The translations under genes were made by a program, and so were the position numbers. DNA of 64,000 nt from Verpa conica (taxonomy: Eukaryota; Ascomycota; Pezizomycetes; Pezizales; Morchellaceae): the NCBI GenBank assembly GCA_033030425.1, contig JAUFSD010000019.1, positions 1,240,001 to 1,304,000 of the forward strand. The letters run 5' to 3'. The notes under the pieces are model-generated. The model saw only the letters and a list, made by a program, of their open reading frames with translations, did not search any database and had not been told where the DNA came from. Shown here piece after piece: positions 24,094-36,540 of this stretch (within the stretch, counting starts at the first letter, position 1; every line of letters starts with the position of its first letter).

Positions 24094-24854
24094 ATGAAGG
24101 AAGGATCTCGTAAAGATACTCCGTCGCGGAGGAACCGGTCGCTGAAGGAGGTCGATGGGGATAAAGATCTACGGAAAGAGAACTCAATGTTGAATGAGTG
24201 TACTTACAACCCCGAGTTAGAGAAAACTATGGTTCGTATCCTAATCCTAATCTATAAGGTTGTAAAAAAAAAACAATTAGTATCTTACTAGTAGTCTAGG
24301 ACAACACCGGGGACGATCCAGACTGCGATTGGGACCACGTCCTGAAAGAGGAGAAAGACTACTACTGGTTGACAGCGAGCTATGGTCTAAAAGGGGAAGG
24401 ATATTGGCAGGAGATCAAAGATTCGTTTGAGCTTAAGCCTATTGATAATCGATACATACGACACAGAACCAGCGGGACTATTGTTGCGCTTTGCAAAGAT
24501 GGGGTGTATGCGTTTTCGCCAGACTTTGCTTATGCGTGTTTGTTGGCGAGAAAGAAGAAGAGAGCGCTTCGGTATCTTCAGTGTATAGAGTGGAAGAGGG
24601 AGGGGCCGGTTAGGAGGTGTGCTAAGCCTTATGATCCCTTGGGACATGATTTATTTACGTATGGTGACTCTACTTCAGAGGAGGAGGAGGAGGAAGAGGA
24701 GGAAGAGGAGGAAGAAGAGAGTTCTGCGGAGAAGGAGCTGGATACATCTAGTGTGGTCAGGCAAGACGATGAGGAATCATCTTCTTCTTCCTCTTCCGAG
24801 GAATCAGATGGTTTTGGGCCTGAATATGATTCTGGTGGCGAGAGGGATTTGTGA
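24094..24854 (+). CDS. Hypothetical protein with an acidic and serine-rich tail
   Basis: Two exons (24094-24231 and 24300-24854) give 230 residues. The second exon is strong: after TCTAG it reads DNTGDDPDCDWDHVLKEEKDYYWLTASYG, then a compact charged region, to TGA. The first exon is less sure because its donor is GTTCGT. The C-terminus has 14 glutamates in a row, then ELDTSSVVRQDDEESSSSSSSEESDGFG, an acidic and phosphorylatable tail seen in chromatin- or RNA-binding proteins. I recognise no domain. It lies upstream of, and in the same direction as, the deaminase-like gene, 0.86 kb away. The Glu run is encoded by GAG/GAA repeats at about 24679-24720 and could vary in length between strains. 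Confidence 0.6.
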
Positions 24855-25716
24855 ACTAAAATCTTTCACTGGGTGGTGTGGTGATCTCGAAGGGATATAT
24901 CCTGTCGGTATAAGTATAGTTAAGTGTTTTTGATTGGGCTAGGAAATAAGCACGTCTTTAGGAAGATTTAATGATTGATTATTCACAATATGTAACCCTG
25001 GGGTTGAGATATTTACGATGATGTAGTTAAGAGGGATTGGGAGATATTAGTCCTTACCGGAATATAATAAATAAGAATTTTTTCTCCAGATGCTAAAGTT
25101 ACGTTAAATTATTTAATATTCCGTAGGAGGTAGATTTTTTTCGTTGGTAGAGTATGTCCTTACTCCCGACGTAGCTTCATCATACCGCTTTTAGCTCCAT
25201 CACCCATATAATATTATCCAAAACAATTGTGGGCCAGCAAAACCCTACTATTGAATACAGACCATCGACTTTAGATTAAACTGAGCATACACAATAAATA
25301 GGCTATACCATAGCCAGTTACTTATGTCATATGTATATAGACAGACAATGAATTAAGCAACAACGAGAGAGGAGAAACCGCCCTGTAGTATCTAAACTAA
25401 AGGATCCCAAGCCTATCACAACTTTAGCACTAAGATCTTAACATACAAAGAACATCCTCGCGAACAAAGGAAGAAAGAAGCCCAGATAGTCCACTTTATG
25501 TACAAAGAGATTGTCTACGAGTTCTTGACCCCAATATGCGCATTTTTTAGATAGATCTTTACCTACTATCCTTCCTCGTTATAACTCCCGAGTCAAATTC
25601 CATAATATTTTTTTTTGAATATTTACAGTCCAATATCCCAGTCCTCGATTTAGGGTTTTTTTTTGGGCTCCCCCGGTTTTATCGTATTTACCCTCACCAA
25701 AGACTAAATAGGTGTA
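24855..25716. other. Intergenic, promoter side of the deaminase-like gene
   Basis: A/T-rich sequence with no open frame of note. T-tracts near 25080-25140 and 25610-25670 flank the likely promoter of the next gene. Nothing else was seen. Confidence 0.4.
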
Positions 25717-27788
25717 ATGTCGCGTTCTAGAAAACTTCATCAACCACCTTTGCCGAGGCTTAGTGCAGCATTCGAATTCAAGAAGGGTGACCTAAAGGCA
25801 TGGTTATACAATGTGATTGAGGGTACACCTGAAACGGATCCCCGCAAGGAGGACTTAAAAGTGCTATGGGAAGAGTTCCTTAAGCCTAGATTGTGAGTAC
25901 CTTCCCTGGTAGGGGTAGAATTACAAGTAAGAGCTATGGGGGGGGAAAGCTGATAATTTTTCTAGCGATCATGCTGTACAACTCCGGATGAAGCCAAGGC
26001 CTGTAAAGACAAGTGTGAAGCAAAAACCCGGCCAAGAGCTGCTCGATCTAGATCCTATCATGATTCATCTTCACGGTGAAGAAATATGGATACGTTCCGC
26101 ACATTGTGCACTCTCGGCTGTACTTACACTTATGTTTGGACGATTACCAATTGTCGACTCTGGAGACACTAAATGCGTGGTTATTGGTGCAATGATTATG
26201 TCACTCGTCAAGTTCGCACGCTGTATGGTTACTCTGTTATGGAAATGGTCGCACGTTTTGGCAGACAAGGATCCTTACGAACTTGATCCAGAGGCGGCCG
26301 CTCCCATTGATGATACTATAAATACAACCCTTGGGTCAGAGATTGGTGAATCGGGTACTGATACAGGCACTGAGAATGATTCAGCATCGGGAAGTGCATC
26401 GTCAAGAAGAGGGGGGAATTCCTTGCTTAGGAGAAAACAAAGAGCTATAAAGGGGAAGTTTAGCGCCCCGAATACTTTTTGTGTCATGTGGGCAGAGACC
26501 GATCAGTTAAAAGAGTATCTCCCCTTTCTCCATAAAGTTCCTTGATTTCAGTTTTTTTGTCACTAAATAACATTTGGGGCATCTTTCTTGGGACTTATTC
26601 TTGTGAGATAGCTTCGATGAAAAAGTCCAAAAGACGCCTGAATGTATCCTCATCTACGGGACAACCAAAGCTGGTGAGGCACGTTACCGCAGGGGGTGGC
26701 AAATGAACGATGCTGAAGCTATGATTGCCGGTGTTGGCCCAATATGGCTGGAGGACTCTGGGAGGAGCGCTTCGACTAATTTATACCGAGCTCCAGCAAA
26801 TGACGAATTCTCCAGAATTGAGTCACTATTACAAAGAGACAGTAAAGACAATAAGGTGAAAGAGTATATATTTAGAGAATACCGAAAAAGACTGGAAGAC
26901 CAAGATAAGGTGGAAAAAGCGCGCAAGACATCAATTATTCGGAAGGTCATCCCCCGAAGTAACGAGGACGTTGCTTATTGGCAGTATGGGGATTGTGCAG
27001 AGACTTGGGGGATTATCCTGATGGCCAGAATACTTAGACGCAGTAGTTTTGCCTCAACGCTGGCTGTAGGTAATGATTATGTCAGACACATTATGAAAAT
27101 AACGGATGAGGGTAATACTCTCCCTGACCCTCCACCACTCGAGCTCAAACCAGCTTGTAGAAATTGCACATATATGCTTTCTGCAATGAAGTGGAATAAA
27201 AAAATCACTATCGCAGACCAGGATATGTTGGAGCAGTACCCTGCTTGGATGTCCGTCCAGGATCCTTTCGAAGAACAGTTCGAAATCTCGATGGATACGT
27301 CCTTTCTTGATGATTCTTTTTCGAAAGACCGGCTAGTCCAGTCACTAGAAACAATGTTGGTTCAGAAACCCTTTCTACAAGTCCCATTGGAGGACAGGAC
27401 CGACCACTTTGACTTCCACACAAGAGCAGAGGCAGTTACTGAGTTTAGGAGTGTTTGGAAGGGGTTTCAGAGGCATCTTTCGATGGAGAGAAACGGTTTC
27501 AAGACACAGGATGCCAATGATTTCCCAAAAGGGTTCTCATACATCCTCAAGATTGGCATCAATTTTGAGCGGAACCGGGTTTGGTTGGAAAGGCACGAGA
27601 ATAAAGATGCCGATTTAGAAAAGCACGGGAGTATGAGTACTACGATTACACTAGAAACCCCAGAATTGCATATCTACGTTGTCAACATCAGTCACTTTTG
27701 GAAGGACCCCGTAGTTGCTACAAGAGTTCCAAAGAGAGTATTTTATAAGATTGCGCAGATGGTGGTTGAAAGGGCCGATAAAAATTGA
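25717..27788 (+). CDS. Unknown protein with a cytidine-deaminase-like zinc motif
   Basis: Three exons (25717-25892, 25966-26514, 26612-27788) give 633 residues. Splices are TT|GTGAGT to CTAG|C and GA|GTATCT to ATAG|C; both restore long open frames. Around residue 242 the join gives LKDFDEKVQKTPECILIYGTT. In the second half, YGDCAETWGIIL (C370, E372) is followed 52 residues later by PACRNCTYML (C424, C427). The C-A-E ... C-x2-C layout is the zinc and catalytic pattern of the deaminase superfamily. Fungi have several divergent members of this fold, and the substrate could be a nucleoside, nucleic acid or other base. The N-terminal third has two hydrophobic stretches (about 95-145) that could be membrane helices. 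The family assignment rests on the motif alone. Confidence 0.65.
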
Positions 27789-28500
27789 TCTCCGGAATAT
27801 ACGCATTCCATTTTGGGCCTAGCTTTTGATGTTTATAAATTCTAAGAAAGGGTAGAAGTCAAATGTACTGTGATTATGGTAAATATAGGATTAAGATATG
27901 CCCCAGTGGTCCTAAGCCTGGGCTACAGTCAACAGATGGTGCCTCAAACGTTGGGGCTATTCTCGGTATACCTACCCTTCTCTACCTTGTATGTAAACGG
28001 TCGCGTTATTTATTGATCCTTTGTTTCTGTGAATGGTTCTCTATCTGTGATCAATCAAAAACTCTAATTTTGATGTGTGGGCGAATTTCTTTTGTTCCCC
28101 GTAGCGTATTTTGATATTTCTTTCCTTAACTTTCCTTGTTGTCAAGTACTACAATATAGTCAATTAAAATAATCGAACGTATGTCTCATCTCATGAATTC
28201 TTTACTTGAGATATAGCCCTAAAACCCCGCGTCTTTGTTCATACATCTAGTTCTAGTGGTATTCCTATGAGTTCTGTGTGATCTTTACGAGTCCCAGAGG
28301 TATACCATAGCTGGTTTTACTTAGACGACCTGATTAGCATTCCCGTCAACACATTCTCTTTAGATTCCTACCGGCTTACTGCCAGCAGCGTAAAGAGTTC
28401 GTCCAATACCTATTGGAAGGCTTTACTCTAAGAGTGGACCCAGGCGGTTATATTTCCCAGGAAGCTACAGTGGATCAAACATTCACATGAAGTGTTCAAG
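27789..28500. other. Intergenic, no gene seen
   Basis: A/T-rich interval. A frame at 27863-28114 lacks family resemblance and partners. Probably the 3' end of the deaminase-like gene and the promoter of the DUF5672 gene. Confidence 0.4.
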
Positions 28501-29798
28501 ATGTTGAAAGCGTCTGACGTTCTCTTGAGCTGGTTTTCTCAAATCTTTCCCAAACCTACCGCGCGAAAGATACTAATTATTAGCGTCTCTATCATATTCA
28601 GCATGTAAGATCATAGCTATAACCTCCAACAGGGTCAAAAATAATTAACAAAAAGATTACTCTAGCTGGTTCATGTTAATTCTCTCACCTCCCACATCCT
28701 ACCTTCAAGGCCCTATCCACGCTACTCATAGGGCTAAGTTTAGATACCAACAGAACTGCATCTCGCCTCCTCCTCCGAGTCCTTTCAATGACTCGAAAAT
28801 AGCTCTTCTAATCGAAGACCGCCCAATCACCCACCTTGCGCCTTTACTCCTTCATATGATTTCCGTTGTCCCACCAGAATGGCGCTTCGTATTCCTTGGT
28901 TCATCCGAAAGCATAGCCTTCCTCAACAACTCCCTCCCAGTCCAAATGCAAGTCCTCAGCGGAAAACTCGACATGCGATACATCCCAAATAATTTCTCAG
29001 TGAATGGTCAGGAACCACTAAGCCAGACTATGACCAACATATTGTTCTGGAAATGGCTAGGCGGCGCTGACAGATGGAGATGGGAAGATCCTTTTATAAA
29101 GGATACTGACGAGGATTATAATAATGGGGACGGAAAACGACGTCCACAGGTAGAGTGGGTGCTTGTTTTCCAGTCAGATAGTATACTATGTGCGAATAGT
29201 AAAGTTTCATTAAACGATTGGCTTCATTATGACTGGGTCGGTGCACCTTGGTAATCCTCGCCCATTTCCATACCTCTAGAGGCCTCTTATAAGCTGATTA
29301 ATAACTAGGAGTATCAAAGACCGATACGGTGGTAATGGCGGCCTCTCGCTTCGCCGTGTGTCTCGTATAATTCAGGTTCTTCAATTCCAGCACCGCTACC
29401 CAGGTCACTATGAAATGGAGGATTTGTGGCTCATACAACGTATCGGGGTACTTCCGGGTGCGCGTATGGCAAATGCAACGACAGAGTCTACGTTCTCGGT
29501 CGAGCAAATATGGTCAGAGGAGCCAATGGGGTATCATCTGGGTGGGTCTGGGAAGTTTTTGCCTGCAGGTGTATGGATTGATCGAAGACAGAGGGAGAAG
29601 ATTTGGAAGTGGTGTCCGGAGATTAAGTTGATTTTGAAAATGGATTTGGTTATGGGACCTGTACTGGAGTTTGAGGATTATCCGGGAGGGAGGAATAACC
29701 GATTGAAGCACGGGGGGAGTGAGAGAGTAGCGAAGGAAGAGAGAGGGATCAATAAAGAGGGAGACTGGGAAGATTGGAGAAGGCTCAAGGCTTGGTAG
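28501..29798 (+). CDS. DUF5672 family type II membrane protein, putative glycosyltransferase
   Basis: Three exons (28501-28604, 28666-29250, 29309-29798) give 392 residues. A short cytosolic tail (KPTARK) precedes one transmembrane helix (ILIISVSIIFSIWFMLIL, about 27-44) that spans the first splice site. The domain shows the DUF5672 marks: KIALLIEDRPITHLAPLL, WVLVFQSDSILCAN, DWLHYDWVGAPW, YGGNGGLSLRR and EDLWL. The family resembles glycosyltransferases with a DxD-like QSDS site, so a Golgi-resident sugar transferase is the best guess; the donor and acceptor are unknown. The start at 28501 is supported by the membrane anchor. The G-rich 3' half is more purine-biased than the 5' half, as in other genes here. 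Confidence 0.85.
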
Positions 29799-31307
29799 TG
29801 GGATATCAGAGCCAACAGCTTTTATAAACCTTATAGAATTCTCGAGTCGTTAGATTTACCTCCGTCTGTTGATCTTACTTTCGGGCGTCTCATTACACAG
29901 ATAAATCTGAAGTATCATCCTTAATATTTCCTTCCGTTCTTACAATATGGTGGCTGAGCCCCGCTGTGACATGTGGCGCATATAACACCCACACCTTGGC
30001 ACGCTAGCAGTCAGCTACATCCCCTCGTAACCATGGAGCAACGAACACCACCATCCACCCCAGGCACACATCTCTTTAATGACGCAAAGCCCCTTTGAAA
30101 ACACGAATAAGAGTGCTACTCAGCGCCCCAAGACTCGTGGTGAGGCTCCAGATGGGAGCATAAATAACTCTGTCATGTGTACGTACTAATTACTAAACAA
30201 ACACTATAGAAGGCCTGCACCACGCATGCTCCAAGAAAGACTGAACCTGCATCAAAGTATTGAGTCGTTCATTCTATACCCTATACGGTAACTTCATGAA
30301 CGCCGGACACCCACTAGAGGTCAAAAACGACTTTAAGGGGATTCAAGGGGCAGAAGAGACTCCCTCCCTTTAAAAAGGTCGTATGGAACTCATTAGTACT
30401 AAAGCCGGTAGTACTCTACAGCTCCTTTAGTAGGAAAGGCTACGCAGGTGCTCAAGAGGCATTTTATAGTGTCCTAAGTAAGCCTTAGTATCTCTATAAT
30501 AACGCAGTACATTGCTGATGCTATTAGGGAATTTATTAGCAAGGCTCTTGTTACATTGTAATGCATCTATGGCTGAGGATCTGAAAAGGCATAGTAGCTG
30601 TCACGGGAATGTGTCACGTGCTTTGCCTTGGCACTGGTCTTTGTGCCAGTGCCATAAAACAAATTACTTTAATGTAGCTAGACCATCATCTTTATATAAT
30701 TATTAAATGTAACCTTATGCATCACTCGTCATCATACGTGCCTTAGCTTATAGTAGCCCTCAACGCATAGGGAGCTGCGGTATTTGCTGAAAGTTGCCTG
30801 TGTTATCAATGGAGATAATCTACCGTATAAGAAAAGAGAAAATTAGTTTATCCTTTACCATGAATTTTTCTAAAAAGAATAAATCGATAGTTATACTCTC
30901 TACGGTACCTAAACTTTAAGAGCACGACTTTAGGTACAGTTATATAAACCGCTCATGTATTAGCACCCCTGGCTCAATTAGAAGCTTCACGATATCGCAC
31001 TCGCAGCCTCGTCTTGGCAACGCCAAAGGGGCTGAAACACATGGCCAACTGAGGCTGGATGAAAATCCCCAATCGCTGTTGTTACATTGGATTGTAAATC
31101 ACTTGACTCTAGTAGAAAAATAAAAGTTAAAACATGGCCATTCCTAGGATTGGACCAACCCACCTTGATGTCGTGACCGATAAGGTCGCCTGTTTATGGG
31201 GGGGCGGGCCGTAAGTTTGTTGTCTTGTTTACGCCCAACTGGATTTTTTTTCTTCTCTATTCTCTCTCTCCTTCTTTGATAGAAGTTATCCTTCATCGCG
31301 TTCAGGT
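29799..31307. other. Intergenic, with one hairpin
   Basis: No gene recognised. TGGCACTGG-tctttgtg-CCAGTGCCA at 30629-30654 is a perfect 9-bp stem. The stretch has no long frame on either strand and no terminal repeats. The last 70 bp before 31308 are CT-rich (TTCTCTATTCTCTCTCTCC), a typical fungal 5' UTR for the ankyrin gene. Confidence 0.4.
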
Positions 31308-32454
31308 ATGATGCAGAATTTCACGACATTAACGAGATCATCGCAGCTAGAGGCGGGTACCCAGCACGATTACGAGACTAACGAACTCATACGAAACAAT
31401 CCCGACGGAATACCCCATAATCGTGAATTTTCTTTGGATAAGCCTGGTTTCATGCACCCGGAAACAACCGAATTCGGAAGCGAAATTGGTACGGATGACT
31501 ATACGGAGGATTGGTGCTCGGAGCACAAGAGTCTACTATCATCGGATACTGGCAAAGCTCCCGTAAGTAAGACGCGGAGCACCAAGGAATTATTTTCTCG
31601 GATTAGTGGTGCTATAGCGAATGGTTAGAGACCCTTACTCTCCGGGCACTATATTATCTACATAGATACTAATCCTTCTAGTACGCCGTCGGGGCCACCC
31701 TCAGCCTAGGCCCAACTCCAAGCCAGCACCCGCGTTTATCTCGTCCCACAACCTCCGGCGACGACTTGCACCGATGCACCATGCACTGCGAGAGAGAGAT
31801 GCTCCAGAAGTGAAGAAGTTGGCGGGACTTGGATTCGACATCAACGTCAAGATATCCCGGACACGGCCTTTGCAATTCGCGACTATGCGCGATGACATCG
31901 ACATGGTTAGGATGCTAATAAGTCTCGGCGCCGATGTTAACGGTCTTGACGAATTCGGACTATCACCTTTGATTGCCGCAATCCGCCAAGACAACTTCAA
32001 GATAGCAAGGCTACTGGTACTGCTTGGGGCCAATGTCAACGCTAACCCAAGGTCTGGGTCTATACCCCTCGTTACCGCAATTCATCGTGGTAACTTCGAA
32101 ATGGTCAAGCTCCTGGTTGAGCTCGGGGCCAATATACACGCTGTGTTTACTTACGGCTGGACACCTCTCACCCACGCGATCTCTTCTGGTAGTGTGGAGG
32201 TAGTGAGGTTCATGGTGAATCATGGAGTTGATGTAAACCTCGTCGCTGCAGGTGGGATGACGCCACTAGATTTAGCTTTAAGGTTAGGTCGGAGGGAGCG
32301 TGAAGACTCTGAGCGTAGCAGACGCTTTAAGGATATTGCAGCCATATTGAGCGCGAAATCAGACCCAGGACGATCCAGACCACAAGCCATCGACACGGTA
32401 CGATTAATACTTGAATATGACTGCTCGGGTGGTTATGAAACGACCAAAAACTAA
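31308..32454 (+). CDS. Ankyrin repeat protein
   Basis: Two exons (31308-31623 and 31682-32454) give 362 residues. The splice (AATG|GTTAGA to CTTCTAG|TA) gives AIANVRRRGHPQPRPNSKP. The first 150 residues are disordered and charged. From about residue 135, five to six ankyrin units follow: LAPMHHALRERDAPEVKKL, TRPLQFATMRDDIDMVRML, LSPLIAAIRQDNFKIARLL, SIPLVTAIHRGNFEMVKLL, WTPLTHAISSGSVEVVRFM and MTPLDLALRLGRRER. Ankyrin repeats bind proteins. With no enzyme domain it is probably an adaptor, or a standalone relative of the NLR repeat arrays. A second ATG directly follows the first. Confidence 0.85.
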
Positions 32455-33267
32455 GGCTAAGTTCCTTTTTCGGGGCCTAGGGCCAAGACAATTGTATGTA
32501 TTTCCCAATGTCATAGGGCTATACACCCAGCTCAACTTATTGAAGATTAAAAAATAACCAGTGTGAACCCCTGTATAGAATTGGTACGTTCTCTCAAAAG
32601 GAACACATTGTGACTATGATGATGGGAGGCGGCGGGGAAAGCTTAGGTGAAACCTAAAGGGAAGGTCAATTGTAAGCTGGGCTTAATTTGGCTTTCGGAG
32701 GTTTTCGTTGTGAATCGGTTTTAGGTTTTACAAGAACGTAATGATCGTGAACGGCTGTTGATCTAGGCTCTAGAGTTAGTCTTTGGCACAATGGATTAGT
32801 AGGAATGGATCTGATCTAGGCTATTATGTCAAGTAGTTCTTCGCCTAATGGTAAACCCAGGGTACTGAAAGCATGAGAACATGAATGCCGCCTATACGCT
32901 GTTAAAGAACTCACCAAAGCCAAGAAAGAACTCCTACTCTTATAGACACATGTAAAATCACTCAGGCCTTAGTCTAGCTCTAGGGTGTGGTCATAACCTG
33001 CCAAGCACATCACTTAGTAAGGAGTACCAATAGCTACTCTTTACGCTAAGACAGGACTTGAAAGTCATCCCCGGATTTACTCATGCAGGCTACTCGTACT
33101 CTACAAATCCGCCACCCGGGAACCACATCTCTAGCCAGTCAAGCACGGAACACAGTCATTGAGTTTTTCCGGCCACTTCGTCTCATTTTTATCTAACCCC
33201 TCTTCCCAACAAGTCGGGCTGCCTCACATGCATGCCATCTCAAGAGGGGAAAAGGAATATATGCCCA
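32455..33267. other. Convergent intergenic region
   Basis: This lies between the 3' ends of the ankyrin and histidine kinase genes. No frame, repeat or RNA gene was recognised. Confidence 0.45.
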
Positions 33268-36200
33268 TCAATCCTCGGTTTTCCACTTTACCTCGTCTGA
33301 AGATAGAGAATCGATGGGGGAAGGGATCTGAGGGATCTCCTTCACACGCGGCATAAATGACACTGAAAAATCCCCATAAGAGTCATTTGCTGCCTCAGGA
33401 TCGAGGAACCTTTCCATGATTTCTCTCAGAGAGTCGTTATTGAGTGGTTTTAATGTAAAGTCGTTCATCCCCGCTGCTTTGGCGCGGTCGCGATCACCAA
33501 CCATTTCAGTTGCTGTGACTGCAATAATAGGGACATTTTTGTAGGCAACTAAACCAGCATGTTCGGCCTTGCGGATTATAGAAGTTGTCTCGTAACCGTC
33601 CTATTTTCCGTTAGTTAGACTCGGGTCTATCACCTTGCCAAGTGTAAGAACAGAGACGGACCAGTAATGGCATCTGTAGATCCATAAAAATGATATCTAT
33701 AGTTTTGAACTCTCCTGTCTTCATTCTTGAGATAGCACTCTGTCCATTGACTGCGACTTGTACTTTACAACCCATTTTCTCCATCCTCTTTGTAGTTACG
33801 ACCTGGTGCGACCAATTATCCTCAACAATTAAAACACTTTTTCCTTTAATCGAGACCTTCGCCTTCTTTTTGTTATCATGCTTGATTGCCGAGTGTAAAT
33901 CCCCAATACGGAGAACAACACCCATGTCATGAGACAGGGAATTTTCCCTCCGCGGGATTGTTACTGGTAAGTTTTGCGGTGGCCGCAGGCAATGCAGGGA
34001 AAACCAGAAGGTTGAACCTTTACCAACAACCGATTCACATCCAATATCGCCTCGGAGGAGGGTTGAAAACTATTGATTTCAGCAATAACGCCATTGAGAC
34101 CTGAGGGATGCATACGCTTTTTGCAATTGATAAACCAAATCCTATGCCGGAGTGGCCCGTTGAGATATCTGCGGCTGCAATCTCTCGGAAGGGCAGGAAG
34201 AGTTTTTTCTGATGATCCTCAGAGATCCCAATACCGGTATCCTTTCGGAGTCAATAATTCTGACTAACCTAAAATTAGGCGCATTACTCACCTTGACCTC
34301 GAATTTAAGCTCCAAGGACACATTCTGAACCTTTTGCGTAATCACTTTAAGACTCACAGTCCCTTTAGAAGTAAACTTATACGCCTATCTCGAAGTAAGC
34401 GCATATTCAGAAGCTGCTTATAGGCGAACCAACATTCGACAATAAGTTAATAATGATCCTTCGAATCTTGCCATCGTCGCCTTTAAGTAGTAGCTTTGTG
34501 CCATCGCCGAAGGCACTTTGAATGATCTGAGTTCTATCGACTATGAACTCAACACCTTCTTTTGCCATGCTATTCCTGAATAGAGTTTCCAAATCTTCAA
34601 CCAGGTGTTGAAGAATGAAAATATTTCGGTCAACCTTAAGGTCGCTCGACTCGATTTTATTGAAGTCGATCAGGTCATTGATAACAAGAACTAGGACAAC
34701 AAATATACCTCATCAGGGGCTGGGTACAGGGCTATGAAATGGAATTTTCGAAAACGTACGAAGAGAATTGACACTACTGAAGATTTGACGGACCAGGGTT
34801 CGCTGCTCCTCTCCAGTTTGGATATCATATAGTAGTTCCAGAGAAGCCACAATAGCTGCAGCTGGTCTGTCTCCAGAGTAGAGGGTCATTAGCACCATGA
34901 AATTAATTGATAGCAGCCCGGGAAAAGCCCTTGTACTATAAAGTAGGTTTAGACATACGTTTTCAGACCCTTGGATAGGTTCATCAAAAATATTTGCCTC
35001 ATTTGAGCACTCCTAGAAATCTCTTTCTCTCTATTGGCACGTTCTGTCTGCTCTACAACCACCGTGAGGCCAGCGAGCAAACCCTCCTCTTTCTCAGGGT
35101 TTTCCCATAACGGGGTGCCTTTGAGATCAAATATACGCCTTTCTTTCCCTTTCCATAACCCCACTGTCGAGCTTTGAGGTGTCCCCGTGGTCAGTATTTT
35201 ATTCATACACCATTCATTAAAAGGTAAGGGTTCAGAGAAATCCGGACGCCAGATTTCTAGACGGGATATCCAGTCATATCCCTCACTTATCATCTTCTAT
35301 TAGTTTCTCCTTCAAATTTATAAAAAATGACGGAATGCAGAGTATGAGGGAGAAAGAAAATCACAAACCCAACAGGTGATTTCATCATTTCGTTTCCCAG
35401 CAGCTTCCGACAGGCCTTGTTCGTAATACAGATATCCCCATCAACAGTAATACATGTAAATGAGTACTCCATTTCATCGAGGATCATGTCTTTCAGCTTT
35501 GCTACTCTATCGACAATATCCGTTCCGACCATTCCAATAGTTGTGCTATTTTTTGTTTGTGACTTCGCTGAAGGTCTCTCACTAGTCTTTCTCATGGCCG
35601 GATTAAACTCAGCATCAACATCATCAGAGTTGGGAATAATAGACAGAGTTATGAATCCTCCTGATCTTGTGGTACTGTTGCCAGGTTGAAGTATAGTCAT
35701 GTATAGTGATGCGCTAAGAAGCTCTCCGTCCTTTTTCGTTACAATAATAGGGATGATATCCTTGTATGTATAATTATAGATCCTTCTACCGTCCTCACTA
35801 CGTTCACTGTTTTTAAGCCCATAATATCCCTCATCATTTTTTCCTGTATCATAGAATTCAGAATATGCACCGGCATCAAAGCCATATGTATCTCGCTCAG
35901 TCTGTTTTAGGTAATTGTTTTTAACAATCTTGAGTACTTGTGCGAGTGGGATCCACTTTTCCATATCTCTCTTAGCCAGTTCTATTGGTAGATCTTCCAG
36001 ATGTAGACCCTCAATCCCTTTATCATGCTTAAAAAAGCCTCCAGAGCCCGTGGATGACCATGGGGGGGTTTTCCCAGTTGGAGGACTGATAGGAGGAGAA
36101 TTGGGAGGGGGACTAACGGAAGGGACATATTCGACACGGTTCAGCAAACATGTTGCTGATCTGTTTGCATATACTACAATGTTATCCTCTGATAGCAACA

Positions 36201-36540
36201 TCTGAGGTGTCGGAGAATTGTCGAGAAGAATAGCAGCGGTTAATCCTGCCGGTAGTGAAATTGATACATCGTTAGGCGGGTACCCTGAACGCCTTCTAGC
36301 AGGGCTAGCCACGACAGATGAGGTTTTGTATTTATAGCCACAATTAGGACAAACTGCCACCTTTCTCTTAATCACAGTTATACCTTCATCTTCTTCTATG
36401 GCGTTTTTGCCATAGTGCTTAGCAATGCATCCCTGTTTATGAGCAGATTTGTAGAGGTTGTTAGGAGGTGAGCTGTGAGAGCGGTCAAGGGAATGGAAGA
36501 AAGGGGAAACATTGGCTACCTTGAGCATGTGAGAGCACAT
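33268..36540 (-). CDS. Hybrid histidine kinase with PAS region; H-box histidine replaced
   Basis: Eight exons (36540-35369, 35285-34959, 34866-34760, 34690-34434, 34384-34292, 34241-34116, 34069-33662, 33600-33268) give 940 residues; every junction keeps frame and family length. A CPNCGYKYK zinc-like motif near residue 64 precedes a PAS-like part (LLDNSPTPQMLLSEDNIVVYAN). The dimerisation helix reads FLMNLSKGLKTPAAAIVASLELL, where SHEIRTP is expected, so Lys496 sits at the phosphoacceptor His. The ATPase domain keeps the N-box (INLLSNAYKFT, 616-626), G1 (DTGIGIS, 653-659) and a GIGFGLSI G2. The receiver keeps VEDN, Asp824 in MDLQMP and Lys881 in LKP. It should not autophosphorylate normally. 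It may regulate another kinase, or its receiver may take phosphate from elsewhere. Confidence 0.88.

Noticed and set aside
34064..34120. Frameshift in the histidine kinase G2 region
   Set aside because: An intron from GTATGC (34115) to AATAG (34070) gives SIAKSFSTLLRGDIGCES with the canonical spacing; a 15-bp intron ending at the first CAG would be too short.
34240..34292. Second apparent frameshift before the histidine kinase G1 box
   Set aside because: An intron from GTGAGT to CCGAAAG joins FEVK to DTGIGIS in frame.
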